A stretch of DNA of 64,000 bases from DASXMT01 sp963812965 (GCA_963812965.1 CAWEXG010000011.1:131294-195293), one strand, 5' to 3'. Numbered from the stretch's first letter, positions 46,143-56,703 are shown. Notes: generated from the letters alone by a model not told the origin. Program-made: numbers and translations.

Positions 46143-48491
46143 GTGAACGCTTTCTTCGCAGCACTGGGACGGGGCGTGGTCCGGTTCCGCTACCTGGTGG
46201 TGGTGATCTGGATCCTGGGCACAGTCGTTGCCACAGCCTCGCTGCCATCGTTGGGAAGCGAGGTCAACAACAACAACAGTGCCTTCTTGCCCAACAGCGC
46301 GCCGAGCAATCAGGCCGCCGACCTGGCCAAGCCGCTGCTCGGCTCGAGCTCCAACAGCGAGGTCCCGGTTATCGCCGCCACCACCGGCTCCTCCCTGACC
46401 GCCGCCGACCAGGCGGCGATCGCCCGAGCGAAGACTCAACTGGCCCAGGTCCCCACCGTCATCAGTGTTACCTTCCTCGGGCAGTCGGCCGACAGTCGGG
46501 CCGTACAGCTCCTGGTGGTCTCGTCGGTCTCCAACTTCGACCAGTCGGGGGGCACCACCCTCATCAACCGCCTCCAGTCGGCGCTGGCTCAATCCGGGTT
46601 CCCCTCAGACCTGAAGGTCCACCTGGCCGGGGCGTTGGCCACCGACGTCGCCAACCAGAAGCAGTCACAGAAGCAGGGCAACCTCGTCCAGAGCCTGTCC
46701 ATCCTCTTCATCCTGGTCCTGCTCCTGCTCATCTTCCGGGCACTTCTGGCGCCGTTCATCACCCTGATCCCCGCCGTCATCGTGCTGTTGCTGTCAAGCG
46801 CGCTCATCGGCGCCCTGGGCTCGGCAGGGCTGCAGATCTCCTCGGTCACCCAGGTGCTTCTCATCGTGCTGATCCTGGGGGCGGGAACCGACTACGGGCT
46901 ATTCCTCGTCTTCCGGGTGCGCGAGGAGATCTACCGAGGTCGTGACCCGAAAGACGCAGTGGCCGTCGCCGTGCTGCGGGTGGGCGAGTCGATCTCGGCC
47001 TCGGCCGGCACCGTCATCGTCGCCCTCCTCAGCCTGTTCTTCGCCACCTTCGGGATCTACCACGACCTGGGCGCACCGTTGGCCATCGGCATCGCCGTCA
47101 TGCTGCTCGCCGGGCTGACCCTGGTGCCGGCGCTGCTCGCCATCTTCGGGCGGGCTGTCTTCTGGCCGACCAAGGTCGTGAAGCGGGAAGCCAGCCAGGG
47201 GCTCTGGGGCCGGGCCGCCGGTCGGTTGGTCCGGAAGCCGGCACTCACCCTGGTCATCGGCGTGGTGATCTTCGGTGGGCTGGCTCTCGCGGTCACCGGT
47301 TTCAAGCCCGGCGGGTTCGGCGGGCAACTCACTGCTCCGTCGGGGAGCAACGCCGCGCTCGGCAACGCCAGCTTGGCAGCTCACTTCCCCCAGTCCAGTG
47401 GCAACCCGACCAACGTCATCATGAAGTTCCCCACGTCGGTCTGGCAGGATCCGGCTCCGCTGGTCACAGCGACGAACGGGCTGCAGCACACGGGAAGCTT
47501 CAAGACGCTGGCCGGGCCATTGGACCCCAGTGGGACAGCGCTGACACCCTCGCAGCTGACCGAGCTCCACCAGCAGCTGGGGCCGCCCGGGGCACTGCCG
47601 ACAACACCTCCAGCAGGATCCTCGGTTTCGCTCTCCGCCTACAACGCCTACCGAGCGACGTCCCGGTTCATCAGCGCCAACGGGCAGATCGTCCAGTGGG
47701 AAGCCGGGCTCACCGCCGGGGACCCCAGCTCGACCAGTGCCCTGCACGCCGTGCCGACCATTCGCACCCAGGTCACCCAGGTCGCTCACGAAGCCGGCGC
47801 TACAGCCAGCGGCATCGCCGGTGAGGCCCCGGGTCTCTACGACGTAAGCACCGTGTCCGACGGTGACCTGCGACACATCGTGCCTATCGCCGTCCTGGCC
47901 ATCGGCATCGTGCTCGCCTTGGTGCTCCGTAGTCTCGTCGCGCCTTTGTACCTGATCGCCAGCGTGGTGCTGTCGTATCTGGCCTCGCTGGGTCTGGCCG
48001 TGATCGCATTCATCACCATCGGCGGGCAGGGAGGTATCACCTTCCTCTTACCCTTCTTAATGTTCATCTTCCTGTTGGCGCTGGGAGAGGACTACAACAT
48101 CCTGGTCATGTCCAGGATCAGGGAAGAGGCAGCCCACCGACCGCTCCGTGAGGCGGTGGTGACCGCGGTGGGTGCCACTGGGCCCACGGTGACCTCAGCC
48201 GGTCTGGTCCTGGCCGGCACCTTCGCCGTCCTGGCCATCGTCGGCGGGAGCGGTTCGGGAGGAAGCCAGCTCCAGGAGATCGGCTTCGGCCTGGCCGTGG
48301 GGATTCTCCTGGATACCTTTGTCGTCCGCACCGTGCTCGTGCCGTCGACGGTGGCATTGCTCGGTCGGTGGAACTGGTGGCCATCGTCCATGGGACGGCG
48401 TCATCCCGACGAGCCGACCGACGCTGCGCCGACAGTGGGTAGCCCGGACGAGGTCGGCGACCCGGCAACGGTCGCTCCGTCAGCCCGGTAG
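46143..48491 (+). CDS. MMPL/RND-family transporter
   Basis: A 782-residue inner-membrane transporter with two repeats. Each has one helix, a large extracytoplasmic domain and a five-to-six-helix bundle. GAGTDYGLFLVFRVREE in the first and ALGEDYNILVMSRIREEA in the second are the conserved proton-relay TM4/TM10 motifs. Actinobacterial MMPL proteins export lipids or glycolipids. The GTG at 46143 has a GAGGGG site. Its divergent acyl-CoA dehydrogenase and convergent acyl-CoA ligase suggest that its cargo is an acyl-derived lipid (inference). Confidence 0.92.
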   Translation: MNAFFAALGRGVVRFRYLVVVIWILGTVVATASLPSLGSEVNNNNSAFLPNSAPSNQAADLAKPLLGSSSNSEVPVIAATTGSSLTAADQAAIARAKTQLAQVPTVISVTFLGQSADSRAVQLLVVSSVSNFDQSGGTTLINRLQSALAQSGFPSDLKVHLAGALATDVANQKQSQKQGNLVQSLSILFILVLLLLIFRALLAPFITLIPAVIVLLLSSALIGALGSAGLQISSVTQVLLIVLILGAGTDYGLFLVFRVREEIYRGRDPKDAVAVAVLRVGESISASAGTVIVALLSLFFATFGIYHDLGAPLAIGIAVMLLAGLTLVPALLAIFGRAVFWPTKVVKREASQGLWGRAAGRLVRKPALTLVIGVVIFGGLALAVTGFKPGGFGGQLTAPSGSNAALGNASLAAHFPQSSGNPTNVIMKFPTSVWQDPAPLVTATNGLQHTGSFKTLAGPLDPSGTALTPSQLTELHQQLGPPGALPTTPPAGSSVSLSAYNAYRATSRFISANGQIVQWEAGLTAGDPSSTSALHAVPTIRTQVTQVAHEAGATASGIAGEAPGLYDVSTVSDGDLRHIVPIAVLAIGIVLALVLRSLVAPLYLIASVVLSYLASLGLAVIAFITIGGQGGITFLLPFLMFIFLLALGEDYNILVMSRIREEAAHRPLREAVVTAVGATGPTVTSAGLVLAGTFAVLAIVGGSGSGGSQLQEIGFGLAVGILLDTFVVRTVLVPSTVALLGRWNWWPSSMGRRHPDEPTDAAPTVGSPDEVGDPATVAPSAR

Positions 48492-50076
48492 GGCCATGGT
48501 CTCGGCCAAGTCCCGGAGCTGGTTCTTGGCCACCTTGTCGAGGGTGGCCCGAGGAAAGTCCTTCGACCACGTAGACGGCTCGGGGAACCTTGAAGTCGGC
48601 GAGATTCGCCTTGCACACCTCGATGATCTTCGCTTCGAGCGCAGGGTCCTCGCCGGCGTCCCCGTCCGCCTTCATGACGAAGACCACCGGGACCATGTCG
48701 AGCATGTCGTGTGACCGACCGACCACAGCGATATCGGCGATGCCGGGAACCTGACGGCAGACGTCCTCGATCTCCCTGGCCGAGACGTTCTCTCCCCCTA
48801 CCTTGAGCACGTCCTTGTCGCGTTCGCAGTAGAAGTAGTTACCCTCCTCGCCGAGCCGGACCATGTCCCCGGTCTTGAACCATCCGTCGTCGGTAAAGCT
48901 GGTGGCCATGGCCTCGGGGTTGTTGTCGTACTCCAGGAAGAGCTGCACCCCTCGAGTCCCACGGACCCACAGCTCCCCCACCTCTCCGTTGACGCAGAGC
49001 TCGCCCGACTCGGGGTCCACGATGACGAACTCGTAGCCGGGGGTCGGCTTCCCCATGGACCGGACGGGATAGCGCTGCCACCGGTTCGCCCCGGTGGCGT
49101 GGATGACCGTCTCGGTCATGCCGTAGGCAGGCACGACCCGACACTGCAGCATGGCTTCCAGCTCGGGGACGATGAGCCCGAACACCCCCACCTTCAGATT
49201 GTGCTCGGGGACCGGCTGGCCGCCGATCGCCTTGAAGACGAACGGGATCAACGAGATGTGGGTCACGTGATGCTCGGTCACGATCGGCCAGAACCGACTG
49301 GCCGAGAATTTAGGCTGGAGCACCACTGTGCCCCCCACACCGAGCGTCGTCCAGAAGCTCCAGCTCTGGGCGTTGACGTGGAAGAACGGGAGGAAGACCA
49401 GGTACGTGTCGTCGCCGCCCATATCGATGTTCACCGGTCCGACCCGGCCCGCCCACAGAGCGTTGGCGTGCGTGTGGACCACCGCCTTGGGACGGGAGGT
49501 GGTGCCCGAGGTGAACATGATCCCTGCCGGCAGCATCGGCTCGGCCGGGCGCTCCGGGAGAGCGTCCCCGTCACCGAACAGCGTGTCGAAGCCGTCATGG
49601 CCGTGGTCGAGCTGCTCGGGTGGCGCCGGCTCTCCGCTGTTGTCCTCGGTCACCACGATCCACTGCAGCCCGGGGGCGCTCTGTGCCACGATCCCGGCCA
49701 GCTGTGGCTGGGTGATCGCTCCCACGCATCGGGTGTGCTCGGCGAAGTAGGTGATCTCGGCGCCGACGCTCCGGGTGTTGGTGGTCACGGCGACCGCACC
49801 GAGGGTGGCGCACGCGTACCACGCCAGCACCATCTCCGGACAGTTCTCGGAGTGGATCAGGATCCTGTCGCCCTTCGGCACCCCTCGGGCGCGCAGGCCG
49901 GCGGCCACACGGCGCACGTCGTGGTGGAACTCCCGGTAGCTCCACCGGCGACTCGTACCGTGACGTGGCTCCCAGATGAGAAAGGGGTGGTCCGGCTTCA
50001 CCTCGGCCCACTGGGCAAGCAGGCCAGGAATGTCCTGGCCCGCGAACTGGAACTCACTCACCTGCTGGGTGTTCAC
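48480..50076 (-). CDS. Acyl-CoA synthetase / AMP-dependent ligase, one frameshift at the end
   Basis: An ANL-family ligase that activates a carboxylic acid with ATP and CoA. Motif A3 is MFTSGTTSRPKAVVHTHAN, A5 is YGMTETVIHATG, A7/A8 are GWFKTGDMVRL and ERDKDVLKVGGENVSAREIE, and the catalytic lysine should be in the A10 region. There the frame changes: RATLDKVAKNQLRDLAETMALPG continues one frame over and ends at 48480. One extra base lies near 48555. The start is a GTG at 50076 with an AAGGGAG site; the corrected size is about 531 residues. Its end overlaps the MMPL stop by 12 bases. Confidence 0.9.
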
Positions 50077-50116
50077 TACAGCTCCCTTGACCTTTACCTT
50101 CGTCCGGTTGTGCGCT

Positions 50117-50386
50117 TCAGTTGCCGACAATGCGCACGTGCCCGTGCTGGCTCTCCTCGTTGCGTCGGACCACCATCTCTTCGGAAAGCTCCGTTCCCGA
50201 CGAGACGATCCGGGGCATGCCCAGCATCGTGGACGAGCGACTCGACGCCAGGTACTTCGAGATCCGGTCGGCGAGGTTGGACAGCGCCAAGGCGTCCGTC
50301 GGCTCGTCGCACGCTGCTGCTGCCGCACTCAGGACCTCGGCTGCCTCGCCCAGCAGTCCCATGGCTGTGTCGTAGGTCTCGGCCAT
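50117..50386 (-). CDS. Small protein of unknown function upstream of the acyl-CoA ligase
   Basis: An 89-residue protein. The N-terminal 50 residues form an alanine-rich helical pair (TYDTAMGLLGEAAEVLSAAA and ALALSNLADRISKYL). The C-terminus is polar. It is not recognised. A GAGG site precedes the ATG. It is the first gene of a two-gene unit, 40 bases ahead of the ligase. Confidence 0.62.
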   Translation of the reverse strand: MAETYDTAMGLLGEAAEVLSAAAAACDEPTDALALSNLADRISKYLASSRSSTMLGMPRIVSSGTELSEEMVVRRNEESQHGHVRIVGN

Positions 50387-50514
50387 CGTCTCTTGCCTCT
50401 TCCATCGGCTTCGTCACTGCACTGTAGCGATCCGTACCATCGGCTTCCGTAGCGGCCCGTCCCTCAGCCGGTCAGGGCGCTGTCTGCTCCTAGCCGGCTC
50501 TGGTCTGTGCGGCG

Positions 50515-51143
50515 CTAGGGGGCGACGTAGCCAGACAGCGACCCACCCCCACTTACGTCGGCCGACACCTGGTCCGTGCCCGTCTCCACCACGCTGAAGC
50601 CGGTGCGGTCGCCGTCGCCGTTCACTACGTCCGGACCACGATTACCGGCCGAGTACCCGGTGACGACGGCCACGTGTGCGGCCGTCACCGTCGTCGTGTC
50701 GAGGCCGTAGACGGCGACGTCCCCGGGAACCGGCGTGTACCCGCTGCCGACCGGGTGCCACGTCCCATGGTCCACGCCCCACTGGTAGAAGCTCGCCGCC
50801 CCCGGCGCCCACGTCACCCGAGCTGTAGCCGTACACGAAGGTGACGCCCGCCTGCTTCCACACCCAGGCGGCAAAGTCGGCGCACCACTCCTCGCTCAGG
50901 TTCCCGTTGCCGCAGACGTCCTGCCCGGAGCTCCAGTAGGCGCTGAACTTATTGCAGTAGGTGTCGGAGGGTTGGGTGCTGATAGCCCACCTGACCCTCG
51001 GCGATGGTGACGATCCGGGAACGGACCGGGGAGAGGTTCGATCTCCCGGCAACCAGGTACACGATGCCGCCGGCAAAGAGAACCAGCACCACGATCGCCA
51101 GACGCACCGAACCGGGAATCCGCCGGCGAGCCCGATTTCGCAT
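50515..51143 (-). pseudogene. Membrane-anchored CHAP-domain amidase, two frame changes
   Basis: Three frames join into one CHAP protein of about 208 residues. It has an N-terminal anchor (RLAIVVLVLFAGGIVYLVAG), then IVTIAEGQVGYQ, then DTYCNKFSAYW...EEWCADFAAWVWKQAGV with the catalytic cysteine. The last part is WAPGAASFYQWGVDHGTW...PGDVAVYG...AAHVAVVTGY with the catalytic histidine. The breaks are near 50970-50980 and 50815-50822, both consistent with one extra base. Such proteins cut peptide bonds in peptidoglycan. The start is the ATG at 51143. Confidence 0.75.
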
Positions 51144-51304
51144 GGGTGCATTGTGCCCGGTCGATACGACCATCGTGGGGCACCCACTACCCCAACTGTT
51201 GGCCGGGGTTGCCAGCCAAAACCCTTCGTTCCCAAGACATGAATGAGGTGATAGACGGCAGACCAAGCGCTCTGACATAGGAGCGCGCCGCACAGCACGA
51301 GCAT

Positions 51305-51348
51305 TTCTACAAGGCAAACTTGTCATACCGCGTTGTAGAACATACGAT
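51305..51348 (+). promoter_or_regulatory. Promoter and inverted-repeat operator of the toxin-antitoxin pair
   Basis: TTGTCA (51320-51325) and TACGAT (51343-51348) are separated by 17 bases, a good sigma-70-type promoter. A perfect 8-base inverted repeat, TTCTACAA (51305-51312) and TTGTAGAA (51333-51340), brackets the -35 box and abuts the -10 box. This is where an AbrB/MazE-type antitoxin would bind to repress its own operon. The start codon is 6 bases after the -10 box, so the transcript is nearly leaderless. Confidence 0.7.
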
Positions 51349-51354
51349 GAGTAC

Positions 51355-51597
51355 ATGACCGTTGCAGAGTTCCGAGTATCGGACCGAGGCCAGATGGCAC
51401 TGCCGGCTGAAGCCAGGCGCCGGTGGAACTTGAGCGACGGGGGCTCGGTCGAGATCGCCGACCTTGGTGATGCCCTGCTGATCGTTCCGGCCGGCCGTGG
51501 AGGCCTCCGTGCGTTGCTGCGCGACGCCATCGAGGAAGCCGGCGGCTACGCCGAGCTCTCCGCTCAAGTCGCCAACGACGATCCTGACCTCGCCTGA
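51355..51597 (+). CDS. AbrB/MazE/SpoVT-type antitoxin
   Basis: An 80-residue protein. EFRVSDRGQMALPAEARRRWNLSDGGSVEI is a swapped-hairpin AbrB DNA-binding domain (residues 5-35). The C-terminal helical tail (GGLRALLRDAIEEAGGYAEL) would wrap and neutralise the toxin. It lies 9 bases ahead of the PIN-like gene, behind a strong promoter with an inverted repeat. Confidence 0.88.
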   Translation: MTVAEFRVSDRGQMALPAEARRRWNLSDGGSVEIADLGDALLIVPAGRGGLRALLRDAIEEAGGYAELSAQVANDDPDLA

Positions 51598-51606
51598 CCC
51601 CTGCCC

Positions 51607-52044
51607 GTGGACGTACTCGTCGACGACCACCTCCTGCTGCGAATGTTGCTGGGCGAGGAGCCACACGAACTTCGCCTCCCTGGCGCCCGCGTGTACACAA
51701 CCGGACTCTGGTACCACCGGCTCTGCCGGGCGATCAGTAACCGTTCAGTGACCGGCGTCATGTCCCGTACACTCGGCCGGGCCGATCCAGCCGTCGCCAC
51801 GTCAGCGATCCGTTCCATCACGGCGCTACCCGACACCATTGGCCTCCTGTCCTTGCGCGATCTGGCTTGGCCAATGGCGCGCCTGTTGGATGAAGGCGTA
51901 CGACTCAACCTCATGTCACTCGAAGCTCTGGCTGCAGCGGAACATCAGGGTGCTGAGCTCTGCCTCGCCGATGCCGACGAGAACCCCCAACTTCTCGAAG
52001 TAGCTGCTGCTCGTGATAGGCCGGCTCGGATCATCGGCGGGTGA
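51607..52044 (+). CDS. Degenerate PIN-like (VapC-type) putative toxin
   Basis: A 145-residue protein from a GTG start. VLVDDHLLLRMLLGEE at the N-terminus and LMSLEALAAAEHQGAELCLADADENPQLLEVA at the C-terminus match the first and last strand-helix units of a PIN ribonuclease, keeping acidic residues at both. The middle (VYTTGLWYHRLCRAISNRS) is unlike standard VapC, and the second acidic residue is not evident. It may be a diverged toxin with altered catalysis, or an inactive one. It is paired with the AbrB-type antitoxin and converges on the VOC gene. Confidence 0.68.
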   Translation: MDVLVDDHLLLRMLLGEEPHELRLPGARVYTTGLWYHRLCRAISNRSVTGVMSRTLGRADPAVATSAIRSITALPDTIGLLSLRDLAWPMARLLDEGVRLNLMSLEALAAAEHQGAELCLADADENPQLLEVAAARDRPARIIGG

Positions 52045-52088
52045 GCTCGCGAATAACGACCGGGGAGTCGATGGAAGCTGTCACACCT

Positions 52089-52120
52089 CCCGCTCGGAAC
52101 GCACCAAGGGTGCGAGCGGG
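52089..52120. terminator. Bidirectional hairpin between the PIN-like and VOC genes
   Basis: CCCGCTC (52089-52095) pairs with GAGCGGG (52114-52120). Inside, GCACC (52101-52105) pairs with GGTGC (52109-52113) around an AAG loop. It lies between two convergent stops at 52044 and 52127, where a shared terminator is expected. Confidence 0.65.
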
Positions 52121-52126
52121 ACGGGG

Positions 52127-52495
52127 TTACTCGGGAATCTGAATCGATAGACAGAACGGGTGGCCAGCAGGATCGAGCAACACCCGCCATCGCTCTGGTG
52201 TCGGCTGTGTCTCCGTACGGCGTGCCCCGAGCCGGATCGCCTCTGCCTCTGCTGCGTCCAGATCGTCTACGGCGAGATCGAGATGCATCTGCTTCGGGAG
52301 GTCGCCGCCAGGCCAGGTTGGTGGCTCGTAGTCGGGCACCCGAATCGCGGCGAGCCAACACCGATCGGTCTTCACAGCGACGAACTCATCGCTGGTGAAC
52401 GCCACCTCGCCACCAATGAGCTCGGCCCAGAACGTGCCTAGGGCGAGCGGGTCCGCACAGTCGAACGCCACCGATCCCAATCGAGCTAAGGCCAT
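52127..52495 (-). CDS. VOC-superfamily (glyoxalase-like) protein
   Basis: A 122-residue protein of the vicinal-oxygen-chelate fold. LGSVAFDCADPLALGTFWAELIGGEV begins the first beta-alpha-beta unit and QMHLDLAVDDLDAAEAEAIRLGA the second, ending RVLLDPAGHPFCL. This matches the Glyoxalase_6 group common in actinobacteria. The substrate is unknown. The ATG at 52495 fits the fold start; a longer start at 52525 is possible. Confidence 0.87.
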   Translation of the reverse strand: MALARLGSVAFDCADPLALGTFWAELIGGEVAFTSDEFVAVKTDRCWLAAIRVPDYEPPTWPGGDLPKQMHLDLAVDDLDAAEAEAIRLGARRTETQPTPERWRVLLDPAGHPFCLSIQIPE

Positions 52496-52561
52496 AGCTT
52501 CAGAGGCTACCGGACACGGGTGCACCGGCAGTGATGCCGACCAGTAGGGCTCGTGAACTGC

Positions 52562-52598
52562 GTGGTCCCCCGTCCGGGGTTAGGGGGCGGGGGACCAC
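52562..52598. terminator. Strong hairpin between the surface-protein gene and the VOC gene
   Basis: GTGGTCCCCCG (52562-52572) pairs perfectly with CGGGGGACCAC (52588-52598) around a 15-base loop. It lies about 150 bases past the surface-protein stop and 67 bases before the VOC start (both on the minus strand), so it could terminate the first gene. There is no T-run. The rest of 52496-52746 shows nothing else I can support. Confidence 0.5.
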
Positions 52599-52746
52599 AC
52601 ACTGTTGGCCGGTTCCCGAGCTGGCGGCGCTGGGGACCTCTGGCGTTCTGTTAATGGTGCCTTGCTGGCCATCCGACTCGTTGCCCCTGGGAGCAACAAG
52701 CATCCCAGGAACAACGGCCGCACGTCCTTCTTGGTTCTGGCGCTCC

Positions 52747-53495
52747 TTACGGTGCGATGGCAACCACCGGGGCGGTCGTCGCCCCAACTGCCGAGCCGTT
52801 GAACGGAGCGTTGCCGAAGGTGAAGAGGCCTCCGTCCGATGCTCCGAGCCAGTAACCGCCACCGTTCGAGGTTGGCACGATGCCGACAACCGGGGCGTTG
52901 GACTGACCAGATGCTGAGCCGTTGAAGGTGGCATCACCGAAGGTGAACACACCGCCGTCTTTGGCCACCAGCCAGTAGCCGTTGCCAGAAGGCGTTGCTG
53001 CCATGCTGACCACGGGGGCGTTCAGTGACTGTCCTCCCTCAGATCCCTCAAAGGCGGCGTCGCCGAAGGTGAAGATGCCGCCATCGCTGGCCACCAGCCA
53101 GTAGCCACCGCCATCAGGGGTTGCTGCCATGCCGACGACGGGCTGGTTCAGGTGTTGGCCACCTTCTGAGCCGAAGAAACCAGCGTCCCCGAAGGTGAAG
53201 ATGCCGCCATCGGCTGCAACCAGCCAGTAGCCCTTGCCATCAGGCGTTGCTGCCATGCCGACGATGGGCTGGTTCAGGTGTTGGCCACCTTCTGAGCCGT
53301 AGTAGCCGGCATCACCGAAGGTGAAGATGCCACCGTCTGCGCCTACCAGCCAGTAGCCCTTGTTGTCAGGCGTTGCTGCCATGCCGACAATGGGAGCGTT
53401 GAGAGGCTGACCAGCCTCAGAGCCGTAGTTGCCGGCATTTCCGAAGGTGGACACAGCTCCGTTGGAGGCCACCAGGCGATAGCCGGTGGTCGACG
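52747..53495 (-). repeat. Six tandem GYWLV-type blade repeats (about 132 bp each)
   Basis: Six units share G-Y-W-L-V-x-x-D-G-G-I-F-T-F-G-D-A and, about 22 residues later, P-V-V-G-M-A-A-T. The middle units are nearly identical at DNA level, a target for homologous slippage and assembly error. The first unit (GYRLVASNGAVSTFGNAG) and the last two are more diverged. Six blades suggest a beta-propeller, though no structure can be proven from sequence alone. Confidence 0.88.
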
Positions 53496-56400
53496 GTGCC
53501 AGCACCGTGAGGGTGGCTGGGTTGGTAGTAGCAGCTGGTCCTGCACCGTTGCTGAATACGGCTTGGTACTGGTTGCCGTTGTCAGATGCCGTGGTTGCTG
53601 GTGTGGTGTAGGAGTTAGAGGTAGCACCACTGATGTTGGACCATGTCGATCCTCCGTTGCTGGACACCTGCCACTGGACGGTGGGTGTTGGATTACCGGT
53701 TGCGGCTGTGGTGAACGTTGTGGTTGCACCGGCACTGGCTGTCTGGTTGGTGGGTTGAGTGGTCACCGTTGGTGCGGTACCGACCTGGAAGTTGATCGGA
53801 GCAGAGGTTTGGATTGGTGTTGGACCGCCACTCCACACTGCCGTCAGCGTGTGGTCACCGGGGGCCAGGGAGTTTGTGGTGAGCGTGGCGGTACCAGCAC
53901 CGGTTAGACCTGATCGGTAGAAAGCTGGCATCCCAACCGTCCCAATATCGGTAGCCCCGTCGAAGAAGTCCACCTGGCCAACAATGGGATCAGAGATGGC
54001 ATCCGACGGTGTCGGGTACACGGTGGCCGACAGTGTCACAGGTGCACCGACAGCGGCTGAACCACTGGGGCTCGCCGTGAGCGTCGTGCCCGAAACCTCG
54101 ACATATTGCACGACAGCCGGCTGCGTTGCATCGGCCGGGTTGCAGGCGAATGAGTCGTTGCCTACTTCCGCGAAGCTCAGGGATGAGATAGCAACCGGGA
54201 CGACGGTGCCGGGCGTGCCGGAGATCGGCACAGTGGAAGAGAGTCCAGTCCAGCTCGCCGAGTCGATGCCGTTGGCGTTCGTTGGGGTCACCGACGGAGG
54301 CATGATCGTGGCCCCACCCGGAGAGAGCCCAATGGTGGTGCTACTCAGAGGCACAAGCCCGTAGTAACTCGGTCCACCATCCGGGTCCATGTTCAGCGTC
54401 AGATCGAGAGCATTGACGGACACAGTCGATCCGCTGGGTACGGGATTGGGGACCGTAGCCACTGCTACCACTGAGGCATTGAGCGTTGGATAGTTCGCAT
54501 TAGTGGTCTTACAGACGAACGGTGTGCCAGGAGCTGATGGCGCTACCGTGAACGTCTGCGAGTACGAACTCGGAGAGTAGACCGGGTCACCGGAGTACTC
54601 AAGGGTGAGTGTGTGAGTACCGGGGACAAGATTGGCTGTGGAGAAGTAGAACGGCTGGTTGCTGGTGAGGCTAACGGTACCGTAGGACGTGCTTGTACCC
54701 ACTGTCGTTCCGTCGACTAAGTACGTCAATGTGCCTGTCGGGCTTGGCATGATGCCGTAGGGATTTGACGCCGGTCGCAAATTGACGCTGCGGAGTGATC
54801 GTGTACCCCTCGGGCACCGGCGTCGTAGGAATGGAGTTATTGCTGAAGCTCACCGGCACCCGCGCCCCATAGGTCATGCGTAAACGTGCCAATGGCCTCG
54901 GGAGCGCCATTGGGAATAGGAGCGGGCCTTGGGACGATGGAGTTGAACGGGCTATTGGACGGAGTACACGACGAGTTGTCGGTAACCGGAACCGTGCAGT
55001 CTCCGTTGTAGAGCGTTGCAAAGACTTGCGCCCCCTGATTTCCCGCGCCAGGACCGTAGTTGTTGGGATCGTACGCAAGTGAAATCTGGAGATTGATGGT
55101 GATCGAAGCTCCAGGAGCAAGCGAGAACGAGCTGGGTGGTGTGCCACATGAGGTTGCGAAACCGCTGAAGTACGCGTTCGCTGAGGGTAGTCGCCTACTA
55201 CGTGGCATCGGGCACCAATCACCCGCACCGTCCTGGTAGGCCATCGTCACATCGCCACGTCCAAATCCGTCCTGGCTACTCATCGCAATTTGGAGGTAGT
55301 TGGAACTCCACGTCTGGCTCGTCGAGGGGTTGGTAATGGTGACCGACATTGGACTCGGGGTCGGTGACGACAGCTCGACCGCTGTGGGTAAGTTCAGCGT
55401 GACCGATGGCAGTGGCTGGATTGTGTACGGCACCGCTGGCGAGGTACTACCGGAGTAGCTGATGTCCCCTGAGTAGACCGCGGCGAGCTGGTTGGTCTGG
55501 CTCGACAAGGTCGTTGTCGTATAAGTAGCACCTCCGTCGCTGACTGGCACCGTGGCGATCGAGACACCGTTGGCCAGAAAGTTGACGTTGCCCGTGGCAG
55601 CGGTGGCCGTGGCACCGCCCGAGCTGATCGTGTCGGTCAGGGTCACCGAAGTCGTAGTCAGCTGCGGGCTAGCAGGGCTGGCCGACAGCACGTTCGTGGT
55701 GATCTTGCCCGGTGGGGGCGGGATGGGAAGACCGGTGCCCTGGAGGTTAAGGGTGGTGTTGTTATTGGTGCTGCCTGCTACCCCGTCAGGGGGTGTGCCA
55801 TCGTTGACCCCTATCGAGCCTGGGGAACCCTGAGCTATGCCACAGGAGTTGGGTACCTCGTTGGGATTCCCGTCTGGCACACCGCCGAAGTCCGGGATGG
55901 TGTAGTTGGCGGCAACTGAGCGTTACGTCGCCGGTGCTCGAGTTTTGAGGTGCTGTGGACTGGAAGATCATGTTGATCGGAGTCGACAAGCACTGGGCGA
56001 TGAGCGGCGTCGATGACGTCGAGCTCATAGGAGAGGCTGTCGTTGAGGGTGATGTCACCATTCGAGTTGATCTGACCGGTAGCCGTGCCTGGGTCGGCCT
56101 CAGTCATGATGTAGTTGGTACATCCCCCAGCAGCCGCGCTGCACACACCGTCCTGAACGGGCAAACTCAGCGTTGCTCCCGTGATCGCGCCGGTCAAAGG
56201 CGCCACAGTGCCAGTAAGCGCGGTGGTGGTCTGGGCCGGGAAAGGCTGCGAGGTTCCGGGCGGTGTCGACACCACCGTCCAAGATCCCGAGGTCATATTG
56301 AGTGAGAACGGCTCCGTGCCGCCGTTCCCGGCATAGAGCGTGAGCTGTCCCGAGGTGGCGGTGTCGGCCGGGCTGGCCAAGTCGGTGACGGTCACGGCGA

Positions 56401-56703
56401 ACGTGGCGGTGGCATTGGCCGTAGGGGTGCCGGAAAGGACACCAGTTGTGGAATCCAGGCTCAACCAGTTTGGCAACGTGGACCCAGTGGCCACGCTCCA
56501 GGTATAGCTCCCGGTCCCACCAGTTGCGGCCAACGTGGTGCTGTAGGGGGTGTTCAGCGGGGCCAAAGGCAGTGGCGAGGTCGTGGTCACTGATAGCGGG
56601 GTAGCCGCACTGGCAGCAGTCACCCCGATCCCGGCCACCGATCCGGCTACGACTCCTACGACCAGGAGCGTTGCCGCTATGGCCGCGAAAAACCGGCGGG
56701 CAT
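52747..56703 (-). pseudogene. Large secreted surface protein: Ig-like domains plus C-terminal GYWLV blade repeats, several frame changes
   Basis: Consecutive blocks in shifting frames make one protein of about 1,317 residues. A signal peptide (ATG at 56703, RFFAAIAATLLVVGVVAG, ending AASAA) precedes a putative-Ig/He_PIG-like domain (GTGSYTWSVATGSTLPNWLSL). Big_3-type Ig domains follow (FLANGVSIATVPVSDGGATY; LTYLVDGTTVG). An Ig_3-like domain (PTVQWQVSSNGGSTWSNI) leads to six blades of about 44 residues (GYWLVAADGGIFTFGDAG). Breaks fall near 56690, 56008, 55920, 54870 and 54795: one missing and four extra bases. The part from 54780 to 52747 is uninterrupted. It is probably a cell-surface adhesin or shield. 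Confidence 0.78.
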
